Origin: Agaribacillus aureus | GTDB lineage: Bacteria; Bacteroidota; Bacteroidia; Cytophagales; Cyclobacteriaceae | Direction of reading: 5' to 3' | NCBI GenBank assembly: GCA_030442055.1 | Contig: JAUJEB010000014.1 | Location: 62,001-126,000, forward strand | DNA length: 64,000 nucleotides | Translations under genes and position numbers: made by a program | Shown: positions 48,149-56,405 of the stretch, in pieces | Layout: each line of letters begins with the position of its first letter | Numbering within the stretch: the stretch's first letter is position 1 | Notes under the pieces: generated by a model | Database searches by the model: none | What the model was told of the DNA's origin: nothing | What the model saw: only the letters and a program-made list of their open reading frames with translations

Positions 48149-48919
48149 ATGTCGCTAATTGAAACATTCAAAAATATCATAATAGTCGATTTCCTGCGGT
48201 ATTTTATTCCGGCGAGCATTGGTTTTTTGTTGTTTTGGATCTTATTCAAAAAAAGGCTGCAACATCGCTTTATTCAAAAAACAAGACCAAAAATCGCCAG
48301 GCTATGGGCTGAATTCAAATATTCTATGAGTACCGTATTCATTTTTGCCGGCGTGGGACTAGGTGTCGTCACCGCAAAAAAATACGGGGTTTTTCATATT
48401 TATGAGTCAATAGCGACATTTGGATGGGTATACTTTTTTGCCAGTCTTTTTTTTATGATTTTATTTCATGATTTCTATTTTTACTGGACGCACCGGTGGA
48501 TGCATCATCCAAAAATTTTCAAACATGTTCATCTCGTTCACCATTTAAGCACCAATCCCTCTCCCTGGGCTGCTTATTCATTTCATCCCATTGAAGCATT
48601 TATTCAAGCCTTGGTGCTCCCGATTTTACTATTTATGCTACCACTGCATAATTTGGTCATCTTCATTTTTTTAATTTATATGATCACAAGAAATGTCTGG
48701 GGGCATCTGGGCTATGAGCTATTGCCAAAAAAATTTATCAACTTTAAATGGCTTAATTGGCATACTACCACTACCCATCATAGCATGCACCACCAATATT
48801 CCTCCTGCAATTTCGGTTTGTATTTTACCTGGTGGGACAACTGGATGAAAACGACACATAAAAAATACAGAGAATCGTTTGAGGAAATCACTTCTCGTCC
48901 CAATAAGGATACCAATTGA
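48149..48919 (+). CDS. Sterol desaturase/fatty-acid hydroxylase family protein
   Basis: Di-iron membrane oxygenase, 256 residues from the ATG at 48149 (a TTG six bases upstream is also in frame). Four to five membrane helices and the three diagnostic His boxes: HDFYFYWTHRWMHH (about 112-125), HLVHH (about 133-137) and THHSMHHQYSSCNFG near 213. Members hydroxylate lipids such as fatty acids, carotenoids or sterol-like compounds; the exact lipid is unknown. Monocistronic. Confidence 0.92.
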   Translation: MSLIETFKNIIIVDFLRYFIPASIGFLLFWILFKKRLQHRFIQKTRPKIARLWAEFKYSMSTVFIFAGVGLGVVTAKKYGVFHIYESIATFGWVYFFASLFFMILFHDFYFYWTHRWMHHPKIFKHVHLVHHLSTNPSPWAAYSFHPIEAFIQALVLPILLFMLPLHNLVIFIFLIYMITRNVWGHLGYELLPKKFINFKWLNWHTTTTHHSMHHQYSSCNFGLYFTWWDNWMKTTHKKYRESFEEITSRPNKDTN

Positions 48920-49097
48920 TTTTGTTAATTAATGCAATACCAATAAAATCAAGACTTGCCATATCGATATAAAATTCAAATGGAAAGTGTATCAAACAAA
49001 CATTTCTGAATGCCCAATTCAAATGGCAGTTTTCAAACACCTGATATTTTGCATAAAAGGGTCTGGTTGGCTTTCAAACAGACATCACAACAGGTTG

Positions 49098-49616
49098 TTA
49101 TTCAACTATATCGAGTTCCCACTTTGTTTGTATGTCTCTAAGACTGTTCTTTACTGCGGATTTAGCCGAAAGTACCATCATGGTGGCACCTCCAACCACA
49201 GCAAGGGCCTTTCCCATGGCGCTAAGCCCTTCTCCTTCCACAGATACGGTCTGGCAATTTGGACAAGGATCTTCTTCCCGTGTGAATGCGCTAAAAAAAA
49301 TTGCACTACCAAACCCACCAAGAATAAAACTTCCAAAACCGGAACCCTTTTTCTTTTGTCCAATTGACTTTAACGTCACTATAGCCACCAATTCATTATT
49401 CACCGTAATAGTATCCGAATCAATTTTATCCAGTATGCCAATCCTGGATTTCGATTTATCTTTTAGCAAATAAGAAATCCTCATTCCCTCAGTCAAAAAA
49501 AATTCCTTTCCCGTCTCCTGATTTGTAAGTCTGATTTTCTTTTGGGCCTGACCTGCAACGGTGGTCAAAATAAGAAGTAATGGTATAAAAAAGAGTTCCC
49601 TGGTGATCCAATTCAT
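49098..49616 (-). CDS. Secreted or membrane protein of unknown function
   Basis: 172 residues. Signal peptide (about 1-24, LLLILTTVAGQAQ), a beta-rich part (KIRLTNQETGKEFFLTEGMRI, DKIDSDTITVNNELVAI) suggestive of an SH3-like or OB-like fold, then a Gly-rich hydrophobic stretch (GFGSFILGGFGSAIFFSAF) and a second hydrophobic segment near the end. This layout, a small beta domain plus a glycine-rich membrane segment, recurs in Bacteroidota envelope proteins of unknown role. No named family recognised. Confidence 0.65.
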   Translation of the reverse strand: MNWITRELFFIPLLLILTTVAGQAQKKIRLTNQETGKEFFLTEGMRISYLLKDKSKSRIGILDKIDSDTITVNNELVAIVTLKSIGQKKKGSGFGSFILGGFGSAIFFSAFTREEDPCPNCQTVSVEGEGLSAMGKALAVVGGATMMVLSAKSAVKNSLRDIQTKWELDIVE

Positions 49617-49946
49617 AAAAATTCGCTTCCTTAGATTTTCCTAAATACTTTATTCCTGATGGAGGTAGTTTTTAGGCTAAAATTCGAAAATATATTTCAC
49701 CGATTTGAATTCCAACATAAAAAGTATTATTTATTTGGACAAGAGGGCATCACTTCCGGCATTATGGTATGCTGTCTATTTAAACCTAACGGGACACCTC
49801 TGGAAATTTTGCAAATACCAAACAAAAAATTGTTCATCCACGAACAACTTTTAACTTTTCGGACGCTGATTTGCCTCACCCCATAATAAAGCCACCTTGT
49901 TTACAGTTATTATTCACAGAAAGTTCCACGCTATTTAAACTGTGTT

Positions 49947-50126
49947 ATGTATATGAAAACCACCGAAAAGTACGCTGACAAGGTGAAGCAAATTGCTATG
50001 CCAAATACTTCGACCTCAGAAACGCAAGTAGACGAAACTTCGTCACCCGCCCCTTACCCCAGGGATATTGTATTGATGCGTATCCGCCATATTCTTAAAT
50101 CGGCGCAGGACGTTGTCTCATCCTAA
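49947..50126 (+). CDS. Small 59-residue protein at the head of the PBP operon
   Basis: 59 residues, too short for most gene finders. Product is charged and probably helical with an N-terminal KYADKVKQIAMPN and a C-terminal YPRDIVLMRIRHILKSAQD. It ends 15 bases before the next start and codon use fits its neighbours, so a real small gene is likely. No signal peptide. Role unknown; by position it belongs to the four-gene membrane/PBP unit. Confidence 0.55.
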   Translation: MYMKTTEKYADKVKQIAMPNTSTSETQVDETSSPAPYPRDIVLMRIRHILKSAQDVVSS

Positions 50127-50141
50127 TTAAATTTTTGTAGT

Positions 50142-51419
50142 ATGAAAGATCTGCAAAATTACACCACGGTCTTGCGAGACGTAGGACTGGACAGCACCCC
50201 GGAAAGAGACGAATCGGGTTTATACCATTGGTCCGATGGGCAGCTTGAAATACTCACGCAAAAAGAATTCAACGATCTGCGCATCAACCAGGGAAAAATT
50301 GACAGGACAAATGCATCACTCAAGGCACTATCAGAAGAAATACTGGCCTTTGAGGCACCTACCCAGGCTTTGGAACAGGAAGGCAATGGACTGCTCGGCG
50401 GCAATGAGGATGAGATCCGGGACCAGCAGGCACAGCTCGATCAATACAAGGCTTCTTTGGCACAACTCGACAAGGACATGCTCCTTCGCGGTCATATTCC
50501 ACCAAATGAAGCGCCTCCTCCTGAAGCACCCGTGGCTCCTCCTAAAAAACGCAACAGGGTTACAGGCAGAGAAATTTTAGGGTTCCTGCTGATATGGGTA
50601 ATCGGGGAAGTATTTATGACCTACGTGCAGTGGCAAAGCTTGCGGGATGGCAGAGGCATCGAAGACCTGATAGTTCGCAGTATTTCCCTGGGTGTGGTGC
50701 TCTTTTTGATCCACCTTGTGGGCAGGTTTTTTAAACGCGACCGGCGACCGGTCCATATGGTCTTCCTGGGGTTTAGCTTCCTGATGTTATTCACGATGCT
50801 TTTAGGGCCTCTGTTATTAAATGAAGCATATCCACCTATTGATGGAAATGCAGACGTGGCTGCACAGTGGTCTTTACAGGAGGAACCAGCGACCACCCCC
50901 GCAGAAACGGTCTCGCCCTATCCTTTTTGGGTTAATTTTTATCGAAAAAATGACATGTTACCGGGTATTTTCGTGTTTCTGTTTTTTGTAATCATGCAAA
51001 CCTTCCCTAAAAGCAAACCTAAAGAAATTGAACCTGTACTTCCGCAATTGGAGCCCGAGTCAGGTAAAAACCAGATCGAGGAAAGGCGACAATACTACCA
51101 GCAACAAATAAAACAGATCGAAAATCAGCTAAAGGAGCTAAAAGAAATTCAGGCCAATGCCATAGCCCCAAACACCAAACAGCTACACAGCATCCTGGAC
51201 GAGCTCCAAGCCAAGCAATCGGAAGTAATGGCATTAAAACGGGAAAAGGATCACCTGTTAATGGAAAATGACCACTTACTGCGAAAATTGGAAATGCACT
51301 TAAAGCGCTATCAGACTGAATACCTTAATGTGTTGAAAAATGATCAGGTAAAGGCACTGGTGGTTCAGCCTGTCTGGCCCACCATGCAGGACCTTAAAAC
51401 CTATTTTAACTTATCATAA
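50142..51419 (+). CDS. Four-TM membrane protein flanked by coiled coils
   Basis: 425 residues. N-terminal cytoplasmic coiled coil (about 45-115, KIDRTNASLKALSEEIL), a Pro/Ala-rich hinge (about 121-137), four membrane spans (about 146-165, 178-196, 204-226, 272-288) and a long C-terminal coiled coil (about 310-400, QIEERRQYYQQQIKQIENQL). No named domain recognised. It reads as a scaffold that could organise the vWA-like lipoprotein and the PBP encoded next. Spacing to its neighbours (15 and 12 bases) supports one operon. Confidence 0.75.
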   Translation: MKDLQNYTTVLRDVGLDSTPERDESGLYHWSDGQLEILTQKEFNDLRINQGKIDRTNASLKALSEEILAFEAPTQALEQEGNGLLGGNEDEIRDQQAQLDQYKASLAQLDKDMLLRGHIPPNEAPPPEAPVAPPKKRNRVTGREILGFLLIWVIGEVFMTYVQWQSLRDGRGIEDLIVRSISLGVVLFLIHLVGRFFKRDRRPVHMVFLGFSFLMLFTMLLGPLLLNEAYPPIDGNADVAAQWSLQEEPATTPAETVSPYPFWVNFYRKNDMLPGIFVFLFFVIMQTFPKSKPKEIEPVLPQLEPESGKNQIEERRQYYQQQIKQIENQLKELKEIQANAIAPNTKQLHSILDELQAKQSEVMALKREKDHLLMENDHLLRKLEMHLKRYQTEYLNVLKNDQVKALVVQPVWPTMQDLKTYFNLS

Positions 51420-51431
51420 AGATAACCAACC

Positions 51432-52208
51432 ATGCGACTCCTAAATCTTTCTATAGCCATAGCCTTCTTCATAATGCTTGACGGGTGTAATGCATTAACG
51501 GAATGTGAAAACGTTAAGCCACGCGAAGCCATTCTTTTGATAGATGTAACAGACAAGCAGCTATTTGACGATATTGAAGCAGACCTCAATGCCAACCTTC
51601 CTACTTTTATGGCCAAAACCGGACTAGGTGAAATCGCTCCCTGCGAAAGTTTTACCCTCACACTGGTACCCATCAGCGCCAGGGAAGGATTGCAGGCAGC
51701 ATCCGAAACGATTGCAATTAAACGCAAGGGACAAAGTTACCAGGCCGAAAGGCAGCAAGCCAATCCGGCCCCCCTGGTGAAGCTGTTGAAAGCGCAACTG
51801 GCCGCTTTCAAAGCGCTCACCGACGATGAGACTATTACCTCCGGCAGCAGTATTGCCAATGTAATGGTGAAGGCGCTGACACACGCCAATCTTGAGGCCG
51901 AAACAACGCTTATCATCTTTTCGGACATGATTGAAAACAATCAATACCTCAACATGTACCGCAATATCCCTTCTGCTGAAAACCTGGCAGAGGTGCTTCC
52001 GCAATTAATTGACCCGCTGGTGCTGGAGGAATTTCAGGTTCGGCAAAGAGAGGGGTTAGATGCCAATATTATCATTGTATGCAAGGACAGTCCCAACGTT
52101 AAAGTCAACGCGAGACAACGGGAGGTGAAGAGCTTTTGGGCAGGACTATTGGCCGAGATGAGGCTGCGCAATGTGCAATTCATGGATAATCTTACCAATA
52201 TAAACTAA
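51432..52208 (+). CDS. vWA-like lipoprotein
   Basis: 258 residues. A signal with a lipobox-like stretch ending in Cys19 (IMLDGC) suggests a membrane-anchored periplasmic protein, although Asp at position 17 is atypical for a lipobox. The mature part alternates beta strands and helices like a von Willebrand A fold: ILLIDVTDKQL (Asp38, the first MIDAS-type position, with Thr40 rather than DxSxS), SGSSIANVMVKAL (about 137-149) and TLIIFSDMIEN (Asp165). The MIDAS is therefore partly conserved. It is sandwiched between the coiled-coil membrane protein and the PBP. Confidence 0.65.
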   Translation: MRLLNLSIAIAFFIMLDGCNALTECENVKPREAILLIDVTDKQLFDDIEADLNANLPTFMAKTGLGEIAPCESFTLTLVPISAREGLQAASETIAIKRKGQSYQAERQQANPAPLVKLLKAQLAAFKALTDDETITSGSSIANVMVKALTHANLEAETTLIIFSDMIENNQYLNMYRNIPSAENLAEVLPQLIDPLVLEEFQVRQREGLDANIIIVCKDSPNVKVNARQREVKSFWAGLLAEMRLRNVQFMDNLTNIN

Positions 52209-52216
52209 ACCTGCCA

Positions 52217-55200
52217 ATGGTATTGGTCATAGCGATTGCCGGCTGGCTGTTACTGCTGGCGGCATTGTGTTTTATCCTGCGTGATTTCTCGCAGTTTATT
52301 TTTCGCAAAACTTTTTCCCGGCAGCACCACGGTGATTTTGTGGATCTTGGAGAGCATACAACCACCTGGTTTGGGGTACTGGTCATTGCGATTGCAGGCT
52401 TCCTTTTTTACAAAGTTGGCACTGCATTGCTAGCCTACCTGCTATCGGCAGATCTGATCTCGTTCTTCCGTTTGATGCGGGGGGTATTTACTGTCAACAG
52501 TTCGGTACAAAGTCCTTTTACACCTGGGCACCTTGCTACCGGCATGTTAGGCCAACCTATATTGCAGCTGGCAACATGTTATGTCATTTATCGCGGCTTA
52601 AGGTCATTTATGCTTTGGGTGAATACAAGATATGGCAAGCCCACCTACAATGAAGGGGATGTTTTGTACTTTGGGTTCTTTGCCACTTTATTGTTTATGG
52701 CTCTTGAAATCCTTTCCTACAGCCAGCATATGCCACGGGTTTCCGGCATCGTTCACCTGGTTTATCTGTCAATGGCGAAACTCGGTTTGGTTTGTTACTT
52801 TGTTGCCATTTCACACCTGCACCTGCTGCGAAATAAATACTATCGTGACTCCCTTCCTCAATATATTCGCCTGGGGCGTGTGATGAAAATAATTGCCTTT
52901 CAGCCTTTACTCGTCATCACGGTGACATTAGGTATAGGAATGGCCCTGAACATCCCGCTATACCTGGGCACACAATTTCTGGAAAACAACTGGTTGGTCA
53001 TTGGCTTTGCGCTCTTGTCCTGCTATCTTTTTTATAAAGTGATCCGCAGCTTCATCGCCAGGGGTTACAATTATTTTGGTGCTATCATGTTCTTCGATGC
53101 AGACAGCCCATTGGCACAGTCTATGCAAAATCATAAATCTCAGCTACCGTCGCAAAGGAATTTATATATCTTATTAGGAGGGATGGCGCTGTTGCTGCTG
53201 TTATTGAAGCCCAAATTATTGTTTTTCCTGATATTTTTTGTGAGTGCGGCGGCGATAGTATTTGGATTGTTACACGTCATTGCCTATTGCCTGGGACTGG
53301 GGTTTTCCATTGTATTGGCCTTGGTTCGTCAACAGGCACTTCCTGCGATTACCAGGAAAACCATGATGATCTATCTGCGCACGACCGCCCGGGGATTGGG
53401 AAGAGCCATAGCTCCTACCGGCGTATTAGCCATGGGCATATTTGTTTTGTTCAGCATTTTTCCGAAAAAATATGATTATGCAGCCGATGAAAACTATGTT
53501 AACACGGTAGTGGATACCAATCACTATCCATTACTGATTGGTGGTTATGAAGGCAATATTTGCACACCGGCAGGACCCCGGGATTTACCTGATTTCCTGG
53601 TAAGGTGTCTGCAAATGCAGGAAGACCGGGACTTCGAACGGCAACAAAGCTGGCTGCCAAAATGGTCAAACTGGCACGGCATATCGTTGGCCTCGTTGTA
53701 TCGAATGGCCACGGGTACTGGCGGAGGTTCTAACCTCAACATGCAACTTATTAAAAATGAAGCTTTTCCCGGAGGTTTCCCGCAAGACTTTCAGCGCAAA
53801 TACACCGAAATGCTTTCCTCCTACCAGCTATCGCTACAACTTACTCCCACGGAAATTGTCACACAATACTTCAATAAAGTAGGCATGATCGGTGGTAACG
53901 GTCAGCAGGGTGTGATCATGGCAGGGCTTACCGCCTTTAAACGGCCGCTGCAGGAGTTAAACCAACTTGAAATGATGTACCTGGTAGCTTCCTTAAAGCG
54001 AAGCTCGAAGCTTAAAACAAAACAAGGTTATGTAGATTATAAGGAGGCGGCAGATTATGCCATTGAAATCAAGCAAGCCCTGATCGCGCAGGCCACTGCC
54101 TGGGAGCGAAAGGGGCTAATTGAAGCCCAGGAGTTAAACCTGCTAAAAAACCAGGACCTGCGGTTCAGAGATCTGGCGTTGCTGGCCAATATACCTACTA
54201 CCACCAAAGAGTTTTTAAAGAAGCAATTACCTCAAAAAAAGAATGCCGGATACACTTATGTGACTACACTCAATCATAAAAACCAGATGCGCATGACTAA
54301 AGCCATCCGGCGCTTTAACCAATATTTTCGGCAAAGTCAAAAAAAATCCGGCTGTGACCTGTATTCGGCAGCCTTGGTGGTGGAAGTATCTACCGGCAAT
54401 ATATTGGGGCATCACGGCGGCCAGGGGGTTACGGATCTTACCACCTTCGCAGGAGGCAACCCCATGGGTAGTGTCATCAAACCTTTCATTTTGTTGGAAT
54501 TGCTGGAAAACAACATGGCCACCGGAAAATTGCGACTCTACGATGGCAAGATTAAAGGAAAGTTTACGCCTAACAATTACAGCCGCCGGTATTCCAATCG
54601 CATGATTGGCATTAATGAGATCATCAGCAAATCCTTAAATGCCCCCATGGTCAACGTACGCCAGGTCACGGCACCGTTGCCCCTGTACCGTCAATTGGAA
54701 AAAAAGTTTACCAGCCTTGGTATCGGCGAAGACACATTTTTACAGCTCGAGAACCCTGAAAAAGCATCGGAACACGAGGTTAATTATCCGTTGGGATCGC
54801 GCAATATGACCCTCTTCGATATCGCCCAGGCTTATCAACCCCTTTTCAACAACGGACTGTACCGCGAACTTCGGGTGTTTAAAAGCGTTTATGATCCCTA
54901 CCATGTAACAGAACGGGAAGTTCACCACCGGCAAAAGCCAGTGTATGCTGCCAAAAATATTCGCATTATGCAGGAGGCATTACACCATACAATGCTCAAA
55001 GGCGGCACAGGAACACATATAAAACACCTGCTGCCGGCAACACCCAGGTTTTATGCCAAGACCGGCACCTCCGATAAAGCGATCCACGGGTATACTATCT
55101 TATGCGACGGCCGGCTGCTTGTTGTATCTTATGTCACTTACGGAAAAGTGACCGGAGACCATCTGGAGTTGAATGACACACCTCCTATTCCCTTTGAATC

Positions 55201-55297
55201 AGGAGTGAGAAGTGCCGGAGTCCTCGGGGCCTATATTTACGGAGAATGGGACCACGATACCAACAATAAGTCACAGATCGCGATGAAATTAATGTGA
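52217..55297 (+). CDS. Polytopic class A penicillin-binding protein-like protein
   Basis: 1026 residues. Peptidoglycan glycosyltransferase (GT51) and transpeptidase modules preceded by an unusual N-terminal membrane domain of about 415 residues with roughly nine or ten hydrophobic segments; ordinary class A PBPs have one. GT51 motifs: Glu469-Asp470-x2-Phe (EDRDF) with HG downstream, GGGSNLNMQLIKN (about 502-514), Arg527-Lys528-x2-Glu531 (RKYTE) and a TPTEIVTQYFN stretch. Transpeptidase motifs all present: Ser752-Val-Ile-Lys755, Ser806-Leu-Asn808 and Lys948-Thr-Gly-Thr951-Ser. The GT51 motif 1 has a long insertion before HG. Last gene of the four-gene unit, 8 bases after the vWA-like gene. Enzymatic competence is predicted from motifs, the membrane domain's role is unknown. 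Confidence 0.88.
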   Translation: MVLVIAIAGWLLLLAALCFILRDFSQFIFRKTFSRQHHGDFVDLGEHTTTWFGVLVIAIAGFLFYKVGTALLAYLLSADLISFFRLMRGVFTVNSSVQSPFTPGHLATGMLGQPILQLATCYVIYRGLRSFMLWVNTRYGKPTYNEGDVLYFGFFATLLFMALEILSYSQHMPRVSGIVHLVYLSMAKLGLVCYFVAISHLHLLRNKYYRDSLPQYIRLGRVMKIIAFQPLLVITVTLGIGMALNIPLYLGTQFLENNWLVIGFALLSCYLFYKVIRSFIARGYNYFGAIMFFDADSPLAQSMQNHKSQLPSQRNLYILLGGMALLLLLLKPKLLFFLIFFVSAAAIVFGLLHVIAYCLGLGFSIVLALVRQQALPAITRKTMMIYLRTTARGLGRAIAPTGVLAMGIFVLFSIFPKKYDYAADENYVNTVVDTNHYPLLIGGYEGNICTPAGPRDLPDFLVRCLQMQEDRDFERQQSWLPKWSNWHGISLASLYRMATGTGGGSNLNMQLIKNEAFPGGFPQDFQRKYTEMLSSYQLSLQLTPTEIVTQYFNKVGMIGGNGQQGVIMAGLTAFKRPLQELNQLEMMYLVASLKRSSKLKTKQGYVDYKEAADYAIEIKQALIAQATAWERKGLIEAQELNLLKNQDLRFRDLALLANIPTTTKEFLKKQLPQKKNAGYTYVTTLNHKNQMRMTKAIRRFNQYFRQSQKKSGCDLYSAALVVEVSTGNILGHHGGQGVTDLTTFAGGNPMGSVIKPFILLELLENNMATGKLRLYDGKIKGKFTPNNYSRRYSNRMIGINEIISKSLNAPMVNVRQVTAPLPLYRQLEKKFTSLGIGEDTFLQLENPEKASEHEVNYPLGSRNMTLFDIAQAYQPLFNNGLYRELRVFKSVYDPYHVTEREVHHRQKPVYAAKNIRIMQEALHHTMLKGGTGTHIKHLLPATPRFYAKTGTSDKAIHGYTILCDGRLLVVSYVTYGKVTGDHLELNDTPPIPFESGVRSAGVLGAYIYGEWDHDTNNKSQIAMKLM

Positions 55298-55348
55298 ATG
55301 AGTGTAAATAGAGCGGTAAAAAGCTAAAATATCTAAAGGCATCGTTCT

Positions 55349-55738
55349 TCAATATAAAAAATAAATTACTATCATAATAGCCGGTTCATTGAAAGGGTTA
55401 AATGGGACATGTGGCGTACACCCGTCAAAAAAGAAGGTGTCTCCTTCCCGTATAACAGTTACCTCATCACCAACTTTAAAATCTACTTTTCCCTGAACCA
55501 TATAGATAACCTCAAAGCCTTCGGTTTCTACGAAATCTCTTTTGCAGCCGGATTCCAATTGCAACCATACAAATTCTACGGTTTTATTATTAATGCTTTT
55601 GGATTTGATCATTCGATAGTCAAATCCATGGGCAATCTCCTTTGTAAATGGCTCATAATCGTTAAATGAAACCTTTTCAAAACCTCTTTCGGTTATTAAA
55701 TTCAATTCCCTCAAAAAAAACGCTGGGGGGCACGTCAA
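55349..55738 (-). pseudogene. Cupin half of a frameshifted XRE-cupin regulator
   Basis: C-terminal part of an XRE-cupin transcriptional regulator. The cupin strand pattern is clear: VEFVWLQLESGCKRDF, EVIYMVQGKVDFKVGDEVTVIREGDTFFFDGCTPHVPFN. It overlaps the helix-turn-helix half in another frame; removing one T from the T8 run at 55720-55713 (minus strand) joins them in frame as one protein of about 186 residues, the usual size. Alone it lacks a DNA-binding domain. Confidence 0.8.
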
Positions 55739-55910
55739 GTGCTTTTAACGTGTCAAAAAGTGTTTGAAAAGAGGGTACAGCTCTGGAGTTTTCAATTTGA
55801 GAGAGCATCCCTTTGCTTATCCCTGCCAGCTCCGCAAGCGTAGCGACGGTCATACCTTTTTCCAAACGGAATTTTTTAATTTTTTGGCCAATCTTTTGTA
55901 AAAAAAGCAT
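55677..55910 (-). pseudogene. XRE helix-turn-helix half of a frameshifted XRE-cupin regulator
   Basis: N-terminal XRE domain (about 6-65) with the classic MTVATLAELAGISKGMLSQIEN recognition region split across GISKGMLSQIENSRAVPS. The frame ends after about 77 residues, just past the T8 homopolymer, whereas family members run on into a cupin. Could be a genuine frameshift, a sequencing artefact, or transcriptional slippage at T8. The full-length family regulates small-molecule metabolism such as polyamine or amino-phosphonate genes. Confidence 0.8.
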
Positions 55911-56040
55911 TCATAACAAATAGAAAATTGTGACTCAGGTTTCATGCTATCCAAATAATGGATCCCATGCAAAAATTGGTTGGTAACTTATAAAATAGCT
56001 ATTTAAAAGACCATTATCCCCACCATTAATTTCAATTCTT

Positions 56041-56223
56041 CAGCGATTAACCGACGAAATGATCTTGGCTGCCTTATTACATGATATCGGACATCTGTTG
56101 GTTGATCTGCGAATATGGGATGACCTGGGAAAGGACAACGGCTTTAAAGTTCAGGATATAGAAACGTATAAACAACTTGTGGTTGATGCACTTTTAGGGC
56201 AATTTTTAGCCATTAACAGGTAG
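56041..56223 (+). pseudogene. Internally deleted HD-domain (PhnZ-like) phosphohydrolase remnant
   Basis: Frame from 56041 to the TAG at 56221. It begins with LTDEMILAALLHDIGHLL, the HD/HDIG metal motif of the family annotated in phosphonate degradation, and then jumps to RIWDDLGKDNGFKVQDIE, which normally lies near the C-terminus, so about 100 residues are missing. There is no proper start. The rest of 55911-56405 is A/T-rich without a gene and includes the sulfatase promoter region. Confidence 0.65.
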
Positions 56224-56405
56224 CCAGGGTTAACTTATCTTGGGTCTAACAATTACCCCCCATTATGCTATTATGTGAGCATACAATTGATCATTTATGA
56301 TTATCTTTAGGCAATTTGTTGCATTGTTCCGGCAGTAAAATACCGACTTTGGCGGATGATTAAAATAAGGGGCAACTGGCAAACCATTTTGTATACGATT
56401 ATTTT

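Noticed and set aside
49659-49886. Plus-strand 75-codon frame between the unknown secreted protein and the PBP operon
   Set aside because: No domain and weak start context; could be real but I cannot support it.
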